From positions 572,422 to 603,657 of the forward strand of contig PJRA01000473.1 in assembly GCA_016987375.1 (NCBI GenBank): DNA of 31,236 bases. Direction: 5' to 3'. This DNA is from Brachionus koreanus. Its lineage: Eukaryota > Rotifera > Eurotatoria > Ploima > Brachionidae. The translations under genes and the position numbers were made by a program. Below, piece by piece: positions 18,190 through 31,100 of this stretch. Under the pieces are notes generated by a model, which was given only the letters and a program-made list of their open reading frames with translations, was not told the DNA's origin and searched no databases. How positions within the stretch are numbered: the first letter of the stretch is position 1; the number at the start of each line of letters is the position of its first letter.

Positions 18190-19268
18190 CTGATTTAGAT
18201 TAAGTTCAAATAACTACTGTAAAATATTCCAAAATTCTGTTGTCAAGGTGGTTTTTTTTTACTTTGAAGATAAATTTCAGCGAATTCAAAACTTATGAAA
18301 TAAAAAATAAACAACTAAAAATCAAAACGTAAATTAAATGCTCAAATTTATGAGCACCTTTTGATTTGCTTGCTTTTTCTAAATAAAGGTGAGTTATTTT
18401 ATAAAATTGACTTTACATTTTAAAAAAAAAGTGGTTTCAAGACAAATTTTTTTACAATTAATCATTCAGTCAATTTAAAATTAATTTTAATTATCTTTAT
18501 AGTGATTTGAAAAATTTTAAAAAATTAAGAATTAAATGAATTTAGTGGAAAATGTTGGAAATTTAATTATTTGATTGAAATTTTATTTAAATTAACATAA
18601 AAATTGATGTTTGATCAAAAAAATTCAATTAAAAATTTAAATTTAAAAAGATTAAAAAATTTCCTGAAGTTAAAATAAAAATTAAAAATTTTTAAAATTT
18701 CCTACTAAAAGCTTAATTGTTTCCAAGACAATTATATATTTATTTATTATTTTTTGTAATTGCTTTATGTGACCCTTTAAATTAACTTTTAAATCAAAAC
18801 AAAAAAAAACATGTTTCAAAAGCTATATCCGATTATTTATATGATTCGGAATTAATTTTTAATTTTTTCTTTACGTAAAAAATTCATTAAATTATTTTTT
18901 TAGGAAAAACAAATTCAATATTACGAATATTTAATGATGAAATTTGTTTTTCTTTGAAAAAAAGCATCGCCAAAATGTTTCCTTATGAAGGCATTATTAT
19001 TTTTATTTAACAACGATTAGGCCAGATTCATAGATGAAAAAGTATCAAAACAGTAATTAAATTAACTAAAAATAAAATCTTTTGAAAAAGTAACATTAAG
19101 AAAATTTTTTTCCTCCATAAGATTTAATTTACATGCTTAAAAAAAAATTATTTACATAATTTCTATTTTACTTAATTAATATTTACGCTAGTTTTAAAAA
19201 TTTACTATTGGAATTTATTTTTTTATTTTTTTTTTATTTTATATGAGATTTAGATACAGGTCACCGTC

Positions 19269-19288
19269 ATAGGAGAGAGATCTCCTAT
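19269..19288. repeat. Perfect 8-bp-arm hairpin
   Basis: ATAGGAGA and TCTCCTAT separated by GAGA. It is GC-richer than its surroundings. No role assigned. Confidence 0.5.
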
Positions 19289-19849
19289 TAATAGATGCAT
19301 GATAAATAATTATATTTTTTTAAATCATTTTGGAATGAAAAAATCCGATATTATAATTTTTTTGAAAAAATTTCCTTAAGTATGCGTTTTCAACTTTATC
19401 ATAAGTTTTTGGTTCATTCTAGAAGGGTCCATTTCAGTATCAGTATTATAATTTTGTTTTATTTAAAAAAAGGGGTTTTGTGGAAAGTATTTATTTGCAA
19501 AGGAACACGATATAAGTTGAAGTAAGGTCAATTTATTGTCTTTTTATTAAATAGTCAATTTATTAAATTTTTTTTACTTGTTTTTTAAAAAAGTAAAGTT
19601 ATGAAATAATTTAAAACCCATTCAAAAAAAATTAAACATTTATTAAACATTAAAGACATTAAAACGATGTTTGAAATTTTATAATTATTTCGTTATCTTT
19701 TAATTCAAAAGATTTGGAATAAAAATAAATTCCTTAATTCTAGTATTAAAAAAAATTTCACTAAATTATTTTTTAAAAATGTCCTAAGATTATCAACTGA
19801 AAATTGGTCTAAAACTTGGTTTTGTGAAATTTAGTACAATAGACTAGAA

Positions 19850-20165
19850 CATAGTGTTAAAAATTCTTATAACTTTTTTTTCATAAGTCAAAAGCAAGTT
19901 CTGTAAATGCAACATGGTGCAACATTCAAAGTTGCACTATTATGAAAATTATGAAAAAACTCTGCAAACCTAGCATAATTAAAATTTGCACAAATCTGGC
20001 TAAAGTGCATTTTGCAGAGATTTTGCACATCATTAGCAGACTTTGACTTTTGATGCAATTAAGTATGTTGCAGGTTGTTGCTTTATTTTGTACCAAATTT
20101 CACAAAACCCCAAAAATTTTAGTAAAAATCTTAAAAAAGCCTCTAAAATCTCTGCAAAATTTTGG
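19850..20165. repeat. Dispersed non-coding repeat with TGCA-rich core
   Basis: The ends resemble 4057-4270. The interior repeatedly uses TGCAAAAT/ATTTTGCA and TCTCTGCAAAAT strings in both orientations (about 19967, 20030, 20146), also found in the spacer of the 10851-11109 inverted repeat. It is probably a decayed MITE-like family. Confidence 0.45.
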
Positions 20166-23042
20166 GATATAAATTAAAGAAAAAAACATGATGAATGTTT
20201 TATTAAGAAATTAATAATAGTAAGCTACATCAAACAGGCCCGCATTGACGTTAAACTTTGTTTTCCCTTTTGAACAATCTAAGTATAAACACGTGTTTTT
20301 CTTTAGTGATTAGAGTTTTCTCTTTAGTTCAATTATTTATAAATTAAATCAATTATTTTTCAGTTAATTAATTCATTTTTATTTATTTAAAAAAATTGTG
20401 TTGTAAAACCCCTGGGTTTGTCTGAATAACCTTGGCTTTCATTTTAACCCTAAAATATGAAATTTTTAGATTTAAAAAAAAAAGGAGCAAAAAATATGAT
20501 AAAATTAATTGAGATAATTTACCTAAATGTATCAATGAAACACTAAAAATTTAGAGCTTATTTAAATATAAAGTTAACAAAATTATAAAAAGATTATAGA
20601 AGTTTGCAAAATTAAGTTAAAAGATAAGAATTTTTTTTAGGTCTTTATTGATTTGTTTATGGTTAGATCTTGTAGACAAGAATTTTTCCAAAAAGTCTAC
20701 TGAATCTTGATTCGAATAATTCGATTTTTAGATTTGAATGGATGAATGTTAAACGAGTTTTGTCTTACATTTAAAAGAAAAGAAATTTTGTTTAATTTAA
20801 TATAGAAAATGTGCTAATTCAACCCGATATTAGTTATTATGCAGTAGGTAAAATTTTTTCAAATGTATAAGTATTGTCTTTTCATTTAATCATTTCACTA
20901 TCTGAAATAAAATGTAGGAGACGAGCAGGAACGTGAATTTAAGATTATGAACCTGAAAATATGCTGTCATTCTACTTTTGTAATGTTAAAAAGAATTTTC
21001 AAACTTAATTTTTTATAGAAACAATTTTAAATAAATCTTTAAGCAAGAAACGGACTAGCTCATCTAAAAATAATAAATATCTTGGCCGTATTTAATAAAG
21101 TAAATGAAACCTTATCAAAGAAAATTATGTAAATGTATTTAAATGATTCTTTACTATCAGCTACATTTTAACATTTTTTTTTAAATTTTTTCCTTCTTTA
21201 ATATTTAATATTTCATTTAAAGTAATTCAAATAAATTTTTTTCAAAAATCTCGCATTTTCGCTAATATTCCAGTCAGGCTTAAATTTCATGCTTTTTCAA
21301 AATATCTCGTTTCCCTTATTAGAACTATTTTTTTCCTTAATATCATACTAATTCCGGGATACCTCACATCACAAATAGTATATCACTTTTCCTAATTTTC
21401 TAATCAGCACCCTCAGTCTAACTAATTAATTTAACTAAACTTTTTATTTTTCTCATAAATAATTTTCTAAATTATAACTCTATGAAAGCTATCAATTTTC
21501 ATGTACAAAGGCACTAAACATATTAAACAATATTTTCAAAGTGAAATAACCAGTTTTTATTTTCTGTCAAATTACTTGTAAAAAGCCTTATTACTAAGTT
21601 TTTTTTAAAGGAAATCTCTGAATCTCTCTTACTGAACCATTATATTTATTATCCAAAAATTTTGTGGACATTTTTCAGGGTTTAAATTTAAGATTTTTTT
21701 TAAATTTTAAGTTTATTTGTATGAGATCAAAGCTTTTAGAAACTATTTAAAAAAATGAATTTTATAGACAAAAAAAAGTAATAATGTCAAATATGTATTT
21801 TTTTTTAACAAGAATAACTAATTTAAAAATGTACCGAAATTTAATTGTTCATTTGAAATCTATGAATTTGAAAATTTTAAAAATTAAAATATCATGAGTT
21901 ATATTGGCGATTATTGACCGGGTATTGAGTAAAAAAATTTTGAAATTACAAGAACTTAAGAGCTGAATTATTAAAAATAAACGACTAAAAATATTTCCCA
22001 GGTTTTTTTATGAGCTTTCTGTTGCTCTTATTATGTAATCTGATTTTTTGTCAATAAAAGAGTAATTAATTTCCAGATTATAAATAGTCTTTAAAATTAT
22101 ATAATTTTAAAGAAGCAGAAAAACCTACTCAAACAAAGAAACCAGTGCGAGGACAGTCTTGGCATGGTATCAAATCCTAGAACTATTTTTCAATTTAAAA
22201 CATGCTTTAAAATATGTTATTACATGTCTCATTTGACTTAGACTTAACTGTGTTTAAAATTTATATTTTTAAAAATAATGAGATAACTAACTAATTTTTT
22301 CCTTTTTTTTAAATTTTAGCAAAACTATACTTGAAATAGTTCAATTAAATTCTTAAATTCTAGTCTAATTTTGGTCGAGAAAAAAAAATTTTAAGAAAAT
22401 TTTCTTATTCAATTAACTTTAAATAATTCTATTCGAAAATGCCATTTTTCTAAATGTCTTAAAACGAATTCAGTTAAAAAATTTTAACAAAACAAATTTT
22501 CCAAAAAAAAAAAAAAAAAATTTTTACTAAACAATATTTTTATTGATAAATAAAATAGTGCTTTAAAAGATCATTTTTTTTAATCTGATACTTTTTAGAA
22601 CTTAATTGTCATTTTAAATTAAATATAACCTATTTAGCTTGAATATTTGAAATGATAATTTAAAAAAAAATCCATTCTACATTAAATTTTTTAAATAATC
22701 AATACTTGAATGCACAAAGAGCAAATTTGATTTAAAAATTTTTAGTTGGTTTTAAGAATTTTTGAGCTCTACAAAAATTGCTTTATTTCCTTAATAAGGC
22801 CATTTTGCCAAAAAAAATACCTTAGACGAATAAGTCTGATAAAGCAGCCTTATTAAAATTTGAATTAAAGTCGTTTGAAAGATTTGTGTTAATTCTTAGA
22901 CAGCATTATATTTTAGTAGAGCAAATAAGATTAAAAAGTCTCTCTTTCAATTCAATTAGAATCAAATTAGGCCATATAAAAATTAAATGTTTTGAATAAA
23001 TATTGACTTAAACCATGCGTTCAAGACTTAAATAGAACTTAC

Positions 23043-23389
23043 TAGAGGGAGTTTGGATTCACAGCCGAATTTGTGTCCGAATTGGTATGGGAAACGGGCG
23101 AAATTTTGTCGCTTAACTTGGACTCATACATAATTTCGTATCCTTCTTCATCGTAGTACAAGTCGGTCCGGTGCTGTTCGAACTTTGGTATCGGCCGTCG
23201 TCTAGGCACAGTATCATAGCCGTTAAGACGTCTCGAGCCCTTAGACATCTTTGGAATTCGATCATCTTTCTTGCCACTTCTTATACTTGAATTTGACCAT
23301 TGTTTTTCGAGCGAATCTGGTGACACTTTTTCTATGTGATAGTTTCTGTTGTACTCGTGGTTTGTCACAAACAAAGATGTATTCACCAT
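23043..23389 (-). CDS. First coding exon (115 codons) of an unrecognised protein
   Basis: ATG at 23389-23387 with A-rich leader (TTAAAATGG). The frame starts MVNTSLFVTNHEYNRNYH and includes the basic, proline-containing RRRPIPKFEQHRTDLYYDEE, then GYEIMYESKL. Codon use and base composition stand out clearly from the flanks. It ends CTC-TA|GTAAGT: a consensus donor overlaps the stop TAG, so either the 115-aa protein ends here or the exon splices on, with Tyr expected at the junction. It has no signal peptide or membrane segment, and the charged, Tyr-rich sequence looks like a cytoplasmic or adaptor-type segment, but I recognise no family. Downstream exons were not securely found. Confidence 0.6.
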
Positions 23390-26300
23390 TTTAATTTAAA
23401 TCTAAATTTGTTCAAATTTTACAAAATTTAACTACTCTGGAAAAAATTTTTTTCAATTTATAAATGACCGTAATAGTTATTACCCGAAAGAAAAATATTT
23501 AGCTTTAATTTGTTAGTTGTATGTATATGTGTTTTCTGGAATACAACAAAAAGCTTAAAAACCTCTACCATTTTCGAATCTATGGAGAAAGAAAATAAGC
23601 CCAAAAAAAAAACTAACAAATGCTGCAACTATTTGAAATCAAAATAAATTAATTTCTAGCTTTCATAGTTGTAATTGTAACAAAGCTTTAATTTTCAGTC
23701 GTCGAGTGAAATTTTCTTTTCATAAAGATTTCAAATTACAAATATGTATGTTGGGCTTTGTTTAGTATTTTATTTTAAAAAAGACAATTGAAATGATTAA
23801 TAGTCTTGCCATTATATTCAGGTCTTGCCTTATCATGTTACAAGTTTTCTTAATTAAAATAACAAACATTAATTACTCTTGACTTTGTATCAAAAAAAAA
23901 GAATGATTTGTTTATTCTTGGTAAAAGTCGTTGCGTAATCTTCTAGGAATCTGCATATCTCACCCTACACTTTTACTTAGTAAATATTTTAAAAACAATT
24001 TGAATTATATGTTTTCGCATTGACCGAAAAGACTTCTTGCCAATTAAATTCCGATTGGACTTATAATTGCTTGGAGATTTAAATTAGGCCAAAGAAAATA
24101 CAGTCTTTTGAACTAAAGAAAGGAAAAAATAAATAATTTTAAAAAATTTTCCATATTTTTTTAGTTAAAAATTTTATTTTAATAAAAAAAATTCAATTTA
24201 TTTTTTGAATTGTTTGTTATTTAGTTATGGTTAGTTTATTATTGATTTATTAATTAGTTTCTATTTAAGACAAATGAAACTCGGGGGGAATTTAAAAAAA
24301 TTATTTTACTCTCCTGAATATTTCTTTAACTAGTTTAATTGTGCAAATAAATCGAACCTGAAATTTATGTATAGCAGTCATTATTACAAAAATTTTACAC
24401 AAATTTTTTACAAAAATTATTTTTTCTTCAACTTTTTTTGAATTTAAAAATCGTTTTAAATTTGAACAAATATGTTTTTTTAAATTATCAGTTTCTTAAT
24501 TAATTTTTTCTTGTGTTCTCGAGCTAACAACACTAAAAAGGTTTCAATATGAGGACATTTTTATCGACTATATGCCCTAAAAGCTACTGAATGTGAATTT
24601 ATAAAAGAATGAAAATTTTGAATTTTTCAATAAAATATATAGCTTCTTTGTTTAAACCTCTTAAATTTAAAACTATAGTAGTCTTATTAAGATTGATTGA
24701 TTGTTGGTCAATTTGGACAAAAGTGAGACTTTCATCGTGGAAAAAACTTCATACTTCTGTTGCCTATAAAATTAATTTAAATAAAAAATAAAACTCAAAA
24801 TAAAGAAATTTTTTTTGATCTTAGTTTATTCTATGTTATTAAATAATATTTTTTTTTACAAGTATAAAATTAACTAATTAAGAGTAAAACTCACTTATTT
24901 ATTTGAATGAATTAACTTAAATTTAAACCCAGTTTAAATAAACTCAATTATTTTAGAACTCATTTTGGCAAAATAAACCAAATTCAATTTTAAAAAAGTA
25001 ATTTTTCACCTAATATTCATTTTCTATTCTAAAAAATTACATTTACTCTCATTTAACAGTTCTTTTACTTGTTTATTCTAATTGCAATTGTTATTAACTA
25101 CCTAATCAAAAAAGATTAAAAAAATATTCATTTTTTGTTTTTAAATAAGAACTATATATACGACTAAATTGAATTAATTTTTTTTAAAAATTATCAAATT
25201 TTCTTAAATTTAGAACAAAAACTCAAATCTAATAATAAAATTTTAAATTTTAGTTTATTTTTATCAAAAAAAAAACTTAAAAATTCAAAACGAAACTTTT
25301 TATAGAAGAAAATCTTTTGTTTGAATTTTTTAACAATGAAAGTTTTGTGTGCTCAGATTGACTGGTTCTTAATTTATCACAAGAACTGATGGTTGAAATT
25401 TTTAAAAGTTTGTTGTTATGTGGATATTAAATTTGTTAGAACGTGCTACTTAAATGTATCTAAGTTTTTAGAATAAACATCCAAAAGCCATAAAAATTTA
25501 TTATCAAAAAAAAATTCTGAGAAAATTATTCAAGATAAAATGCATATAAATTTGCAATAGATTTTTATTTCGAGATAAGTTTTTCGGATATTAAAATACA
25601 ATGTAGCAAATGAGTCTTTTGTTTATTAAAAATAAAATAATCTTATGTGAACCAACAGAGAAATTTACTTAAAAAAAATGATATACAGAAAATTTTCTTT
25701 CATTTGATTACATTTTATATGCCAAAATCTTTAGAAAAATTCCTACTTGATTTCATTTAAAAATCTAATAGCTTAAGTAACAATGAAAAAATTTTGAATT
25801 TCCAATTTTATTTTCATTTCCGTGACTATTAACAATAAACAAAAGTTGAACCAAAAAGCAAAAAATAAGCTAAAAAGAGCTAAAAAATTCAGGCCATTTT
25901 AATTAATTCTCTATCGTTTACTATATTTTTTATTAATATTAAATAGCCTTTTGAATTTCTAAAAAGTATGCCCAAGATGAATAGAAATAAACATTCAATG
26001 CACATGTTTAAAACTGAAAAAAATTAAATTCTCATATAATCTAATAATTTGGTAATAAAAAAAAAGCAAGAAAATTTTTTATCTTAATCTAAGCTTTCTA
26101 GGGGTGCCAAATAGTGGGAAAGACTGATTTTTTTTCTTTTTTGATTACTCCCAGTTAACTTCAAAAAAAAATTAGAATATATTTTTTTTAATAAAACCTT
26201 CATAAAGTAATTAAAAAAAATGCAATTCTTAAGACATATTTTTTAATTTTGAGTTTACGCAGTTTCCAAGGTACTTATCTAAAAAAATCTGAAAATAGAG

Positions 26301-28340
26301 ATAAATTTTTTAATTTATGAATCCAAAATGGGACAATTTTAGAATTGGAAATTCTAAGAGCACTTGTTTGAAAGGAAGTAAAAAATCATGAGTTGTCTTG
26401 GAGATAAGTCCATTGAGCAAATTGGCCTTACAATCATTTATTGATCGATTGCTCAACTTAAGAAAAACTAAGAATAATTTTTAAACGAATTTTCATTGTT
26501 TTTGTTGACTATTTAATAATGAAACAAAATCTAGAGCTATTCGAAAAATACAAAAAAAGCAATTCTCCGAATCTTTTTAGAAATTTAAATTTAAAATTTG
26601 CAATTCTTCTCATTACCTAACCTCTCATTAAAATTTAATTTAGAATTGACTGCGTTTGCTCAGCAAGACAAATAAGAGCTGGTAGGAAATTGAATTTATA
26701 AACTAAAAAAAAAAAGAATTTTAAATGTTTAAGTGGTCATTTTATAACATTAAATAAATCATTAACTAAAACAAAAATAAATTTTTAAGAAAAAAATCTA
26801 ATCTTTAAAATTAAGTCTAATAAATTTAAATGAGATAAAATATTTTTTCGAAAAATAGTTTGTAGACGAAATTTAAGAAATTTTAATTTTGAATTTTGAT
26901 TTTTGGTTGATGTATTTAATAAATGGTCTCTATTCTCGAATATCTAATTGATGATTTTTAGATAAAACAAGAAAAAAATCTGTCATCTAATCTCAAATAG
27001 CAAAAATATAAAATAGGAGTGCGATTTTAAACTAGGAAAATAAAAGCTATTTGAATATTTTCATTTTTTCATTTTGTATTGTATTTCAATATCAAAGCTT
27101 TTGTTTTAATCTCTTTTAGCAATAGTAATTCAAAATATATATGTATATTTTCTAATTTTAATTTAATTTCTTTATTAGAAGAAAAACGAATGAAGCCTTT
27201 TGGTTTTCCGCAGAATTTACATATACAACTACAAGGGTGTTTCTAGGCTTTCAAGAGCTTGTAATATATTCAAAGTGTTTGTGCTTAGAGAAATTTAATT
27301 AAACAAGCTATGATATTCAGCGGTATTGTTTTTATTGAAATATTGAATTAAAATTTCATTTAAAAGACTTATGAGTTTATGTGTTTAATTTGGTCATGTC
27401 AGATAATTAGAAAATTTTAAAGATTTTTTAATATGTACTCAATTAATAATTTTGTTTGACCCATTTGAATAAAGTTTATCCGTCAATTGGTAAAGAGAGA
27501 ACATACTTTTTTTTGTAGACAGAATTTAATTAGAATAGACCAGTTTTGGATTAAAATTTAAATTTGATATGAACTTGAAAAATATGCAATTAAATGGTCC
27601 AAAATAAAAACAATATTTTTTTCTAAATAATTTGATTTTTGTACTTTTTATTAATAAATATTTTAAAGCTTTAAATATGTGCACATGGTGGATACTTGGG
27701 CATCTAACTACCATGGGGTTCTTCTTTCTCTGCTTTTTGAACATTTGGCTCATTTATTTTCTACTATAAAAAATTCCATTAAACAAATTTGGGTCTATTT
27801 TTTAAAATTTTATTATATCTTAATAAATTCAATCAATTTTCAAAATAAAATATTTTTTCTTTAACATTCTTAAAAAGCTGAATATGTAAGATTGACGTAA
27901 AAAATATAATTAAAAATTAAGGCTTAGTTTTGTTAAAAAAAATTTTAAATTAATGTTTTAACCAAATTAATTGAGTTGTGCAAGTTCACAATTTTTTTTT
28001 GCATTCTAGTAGAAGAAAGACTATATTTCAAAATTTAAGAAATTTTTTATTTATTTTAATTTTTTTTAGTAAATGAAAAAAGGCAATTCTTGATCTTAAT
28101 TGATTTTTTCTTGGCTTTTTACCATACTCTTCAGTTGGCATTTCAACAATGACACATCATAGTGTTTTATAGGCAGAAGACAAATTTGAATTTGAATATT
28201 GAAAAATAATAACTTTTATTAAGTAAAACTATTGAGTCTTGAAAAAAAACACAAAAGAGTTAAACAATAATCAAAACATGAAAAAATTTTAAAATATTAA
28301 AATTTGAAAATGTAAAATTATTTTCATTTTGCCATATCTA

Positions 28341-28365
28341 CACCATACACACACACATACACACA
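28341..28365. repeat. CA-rich microsatellite
   Basis: An interrupted (CA)n tract, CACCATACACACACACATAC then ACACA. Confidence 0.8.
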
Positions 28366-29352
28366 TTTGATAGTAAAAAATTTTTACTAGTTTAAACTAG
28401 ACTTATTAACAAGGTTCTGCTGCAGAATCAAGAAGTAATATCATAGGATTTCAAAATAAAAGCTTAACTGCAAGATTTAAGAAATGATTTTGCAGAGGCT
28501 GTGACTACCAAACATGTTTTAGGTTGTGAGAGATTGTGATAAACCTAAATCAACTAAAAGCTTCATAATGACTTTAGATAAGATCAACAGAAATGAACTT
28601 CTTGGCCAAAGCTGCTACAGTTAATTAACAACTAATTGTGTTTAAGCAAAGATTTTTTAAGAATCTGTCACTAACTAGTATTTGGACGGTAATCTTTAAA
28701 AATCCTTATTTTAAAAATGATACATGTACCGGTACATACTTGAAAAAACAAACCGTATCTCTGAATTACTAAAAAATTTATTTTTAATTTAATTTTTTAT
28801 TTCAAAATTTTTTAAATTTCTATTTGATACCAATATTTGATAAAATGACAATATTTTCATATTTTTGATAGCAATAAAAATAAATTAAATATCAAAAAAG
28901 GTCGTTTTTTAGCACTTTATTTTAAAGTAAACAATAAAAATTAAATTTTATCTTTCACTTTGTTTTTAGAGAAAAAAACAATTTTTTACGAAAATAAAGA
29001 GCTTAAATTAAAAACAAAGCAATCTTCAATTTTAAAAGTTTAAGTAAAAGATTTTCTCATGCTTAATTTATTTAAAATTTAAGTCAAATTTATAAATAAA
29101 AATTTTAATATGAAGTTTAATTATTCATAATTTCAACACGAATAATTAAATGATAATAGAAACCAATTATTTTTTTAGTACTTCGAGTATCCCAGCTCTT
29201 CCATGCTTGTCTATTTTGAATAAACAATTTATTTTCTCTGTTTACTAATAATTTAAACTCACACACCTAAAAGCAAAACACTTGAGAGCCGTTTAATTTA
29301 AAATTTTTTTTAGAATCATTATCGAAGAATATTAATATTTGTAAGAATATTT

Positions 29353-29395
29353 TTATTAAATTCTAAAACTTTTTAAACTAGAAGTTAAAGTAAAA
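29353..29395 (+). repeat. Direct repeat shared with cathepsin intron 5
   Basis: About 40 bases (TTCTAAAACTTTTTAAAC.. GAAGTTAAAGTAAAA) recur at 30568-30611 with few differences. One copy is upstream of the gene and one at the 3' end of intron 5. This may be a leftover of a tandem duplicate of the gene or a small mobile repeat. Confidence 0.55.
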
Positions 29396-29556
29396 GAATT
29401 CATTTAAATTTTCTTAAAGTTTTTCAATTAGTAAAAAAATTCAAAATAGCATAAATAAATTTGACATTAAAAGCACTTATTTTATTAATTTTGAAAAAAT
29501 GAATAATTTAGTTGATTAAAATTTTAAAGACAGTCTGAAAATCTAATTATTTTAAA

Positions 29557-30912
29557 ATGCAGATAACTAAAAATGTACCATTGATGTTATTGTTTTTATG
29601 TACAGTTAAATCACTTTTGGCTGACGAATTTGATAACTTTGAGAGAACATACACCAAAAAATATCAGAATAAAATCGAAAGAAATTTTCGGTAAAATTAC
29701 TGGTATTTTCATGCTAGACACATAAATAATCTTTTTTTTTTAGTCGGTCGGTCTACTTTGACAATTTAAAAATGATCAAACAACACAACCAACGATACAA
29801 GCAAAATTTAGAGTCATATTTTTTACAAGAAAACAAATTTAGTGATTTAACTTATGAAGAAATAATGATTCGGACTCATGGACGAGTAAAAATTTTAAAA
29901 AATTTAGTACCAAATTTGTCAAGAAGAACGCCAATTATTAGAAAGAAATCAGTGCCGCGAAGAATAGGTGTTCAAATAGACTAGAATTATATTTTGTAAT
30001 TTTTATTTTAGATTGGCGACGTCGGGGACTTGTGACCAAAGTCAAAGATCAAGGAACATGCGGGTTGGAAAAAAATTTGTATTGTTAAATTGAATTTTTT
30101 TGAAAATATTTTAAGAGCTTGCTGGGCATTTTCGGTAATTGGGGTTGTTGAGGCTCAAATAAAAAAAAAGCTTGGTTTTCTAGTCGATTTGTCACCGCAG
30201 CAGCTTATTGATTGCAATTATGATTTGACGCATGGAAATTGGGGATGTGATGGCGGTTTTGAAGAACCAGCTTTTAATTACATTGAAAAATATGGAATTA
30301 TGAATGAAACTGATTATAAAGTTAATTTATTTTTAGAAAAAAAAATTTTTTTTTTCCATTTTTTATTTAAAAAAAGTATAAAGAAAGCAGATTTGATGAT
30401 TGTAAACACAATGTGACTAAAGGTTTCAAGACAATGCCATACGAAATAATTCCAGTAAGTGAGAGTCAACTTCAAATGGTATTATTATTATTATTATTAT
30501 TATTATTTAATTTTTATCAGTATGATTTATAAGATAGGTTTAAAAAGTTTAATTAGTGAATGTTATTTTTTATTAATTCTAAAACTTTTAAAACTCGAAG
30601 TTAAAGTAAAATTTTAAGGCAGTAGCAACTGTTGGGCCTATTTCGGTGGCGATTCATATCGATCGAAAGTTTGAATTCTACCGATCAGGCATTTATTCAA
30701 ATAACAATTGTAAAAAAGATTATTACTCTTTAAATCATGCTGTACTTGTTGTTGGTTATGGAAAAGATAGGAGAACAGGCTATGATTATTGGATTGTGAA
30801 AAATTCATGGGGAACGGATTGGGGTGAGAAGGGTTACATAAGAATGAGAAGGAATTATAATAATATGTGTGGAATCGCTACTAATGGATTATACGCTTCA
30901 CTAAACTTATAA
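29557..30912 (+). CDS. Cathepsin L-like cysteine protease (papain family C1A), six exons, 336 aa
   Basis: Exons: 29557-29690, 29744-29967, 30012-30063, 30116-30320, 30377-30478 and 30619-30912, with phases that agree at every junction. The predicted preproenzyme has a hydrophobic signal peptide ([15 protein letters not shown]), then a propeptide with the ERFNIN pattern ([20 protein letters not shown], residues 41-60) and ENKFSDLT, typical of cathepsin L-type inhibitor prodomains. The mature enzyme starts near IDWRRRG. Active-site residues are Gln133 (KDQGTCG), Cys139 (ACWAFS), His279 ([11 protein letters not shown]) and Asn301 (NSWGTDWG). SPQQLIDC and GCDGG are also present. The residue before the catalytic Cys is Ala, where Ser is usual. 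An intron falls two codons before the Cys. The enzyme hydrolyses proteins in lysosomes, gut or secretions. All key residues are present and the length is normal, so it is likely functional. Confidence 0.93.
30481..30508. repeat. (ATT)n microsatellite in cathepsin intron 5
   Basis: More than nine uninterrupted ATT units begin just after the exon 5 donor. Confidence 0.9.
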
Positions 30913-31094
30913 TTAATTTTAGAGAAATTTTTTTGGTTTTCTAAATTTAAAAATTTTAAATTATAAAGTTTTACTTACGTATCATGTATTTTGATTATAT
31001 TTTAAAAACTTAAATTTGATGCAATAATAGGCATAACTCTTAAAGCTTTAATTTTTTATTAAATTAAATAATTAAAAATATATTTTGATAATTG

Positions 31095-31100
31095 AATAAA
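31095..31100 (+). terminator. Candidate poly(A) signal of the cathepsin gene
   Basis: AATAAA 183 bases after the stop codon. It is one of several A-rich candidates, so confidence is limited. Confidence 0.35.

Larger units (their letters stand above)
18190..23042. other. Long AT-rich intergenic or intronic region
   Basis: No long open frame. It contains a dispersed repeat at about 19850-20165, a small hairpin at 19269-19288 and isolated GC-richer spots near 20230, 20410 and 22140 that I could not turn into exons. If 23043-23389 and 18103-18189 belong together, this is their intron space. Confidence 0.4.
23390..29556. other. 6-kb AT-rich intergenic region
   Basis: No gene supported. A 60-codon frame at 24609-24791 (+) and opposing frames at 27526-27864 lack motifs and splice context. 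GC-richer spots exist near 26100, 27190-27260 and 27680-27740. The segment at 27180-27250 read on minus has CSCICKFCGKPKGF, a possible fragment of a Cys-rich domain, too short to call. The region presumably includes the promoters of the diverging genes at 23389 (-) and 29557 (+). Confidence 0.4.

Noticed and set aside
24609..24791. Plus-strand 60-codon frame
   Set aside because: Low-complexity Lys/Leu/Ile composition expected by chance in AT-rich DNA, with no splice or homology support.
27180..27250. Minus-strand Cys-rich string CSCICKFCGKPKGF
   Set aside because: Four Cys in a few residues is suggestive of a metal-binding finger, but the frame is too short, with no flanking exon signals.
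27526..27864. Opposing 75- and 61-codon frames
   Set aside because: A GC-richer patch at 27680-27740 opens both strands, but neither protein shows a family motif. Possibly an old transposon scrap.
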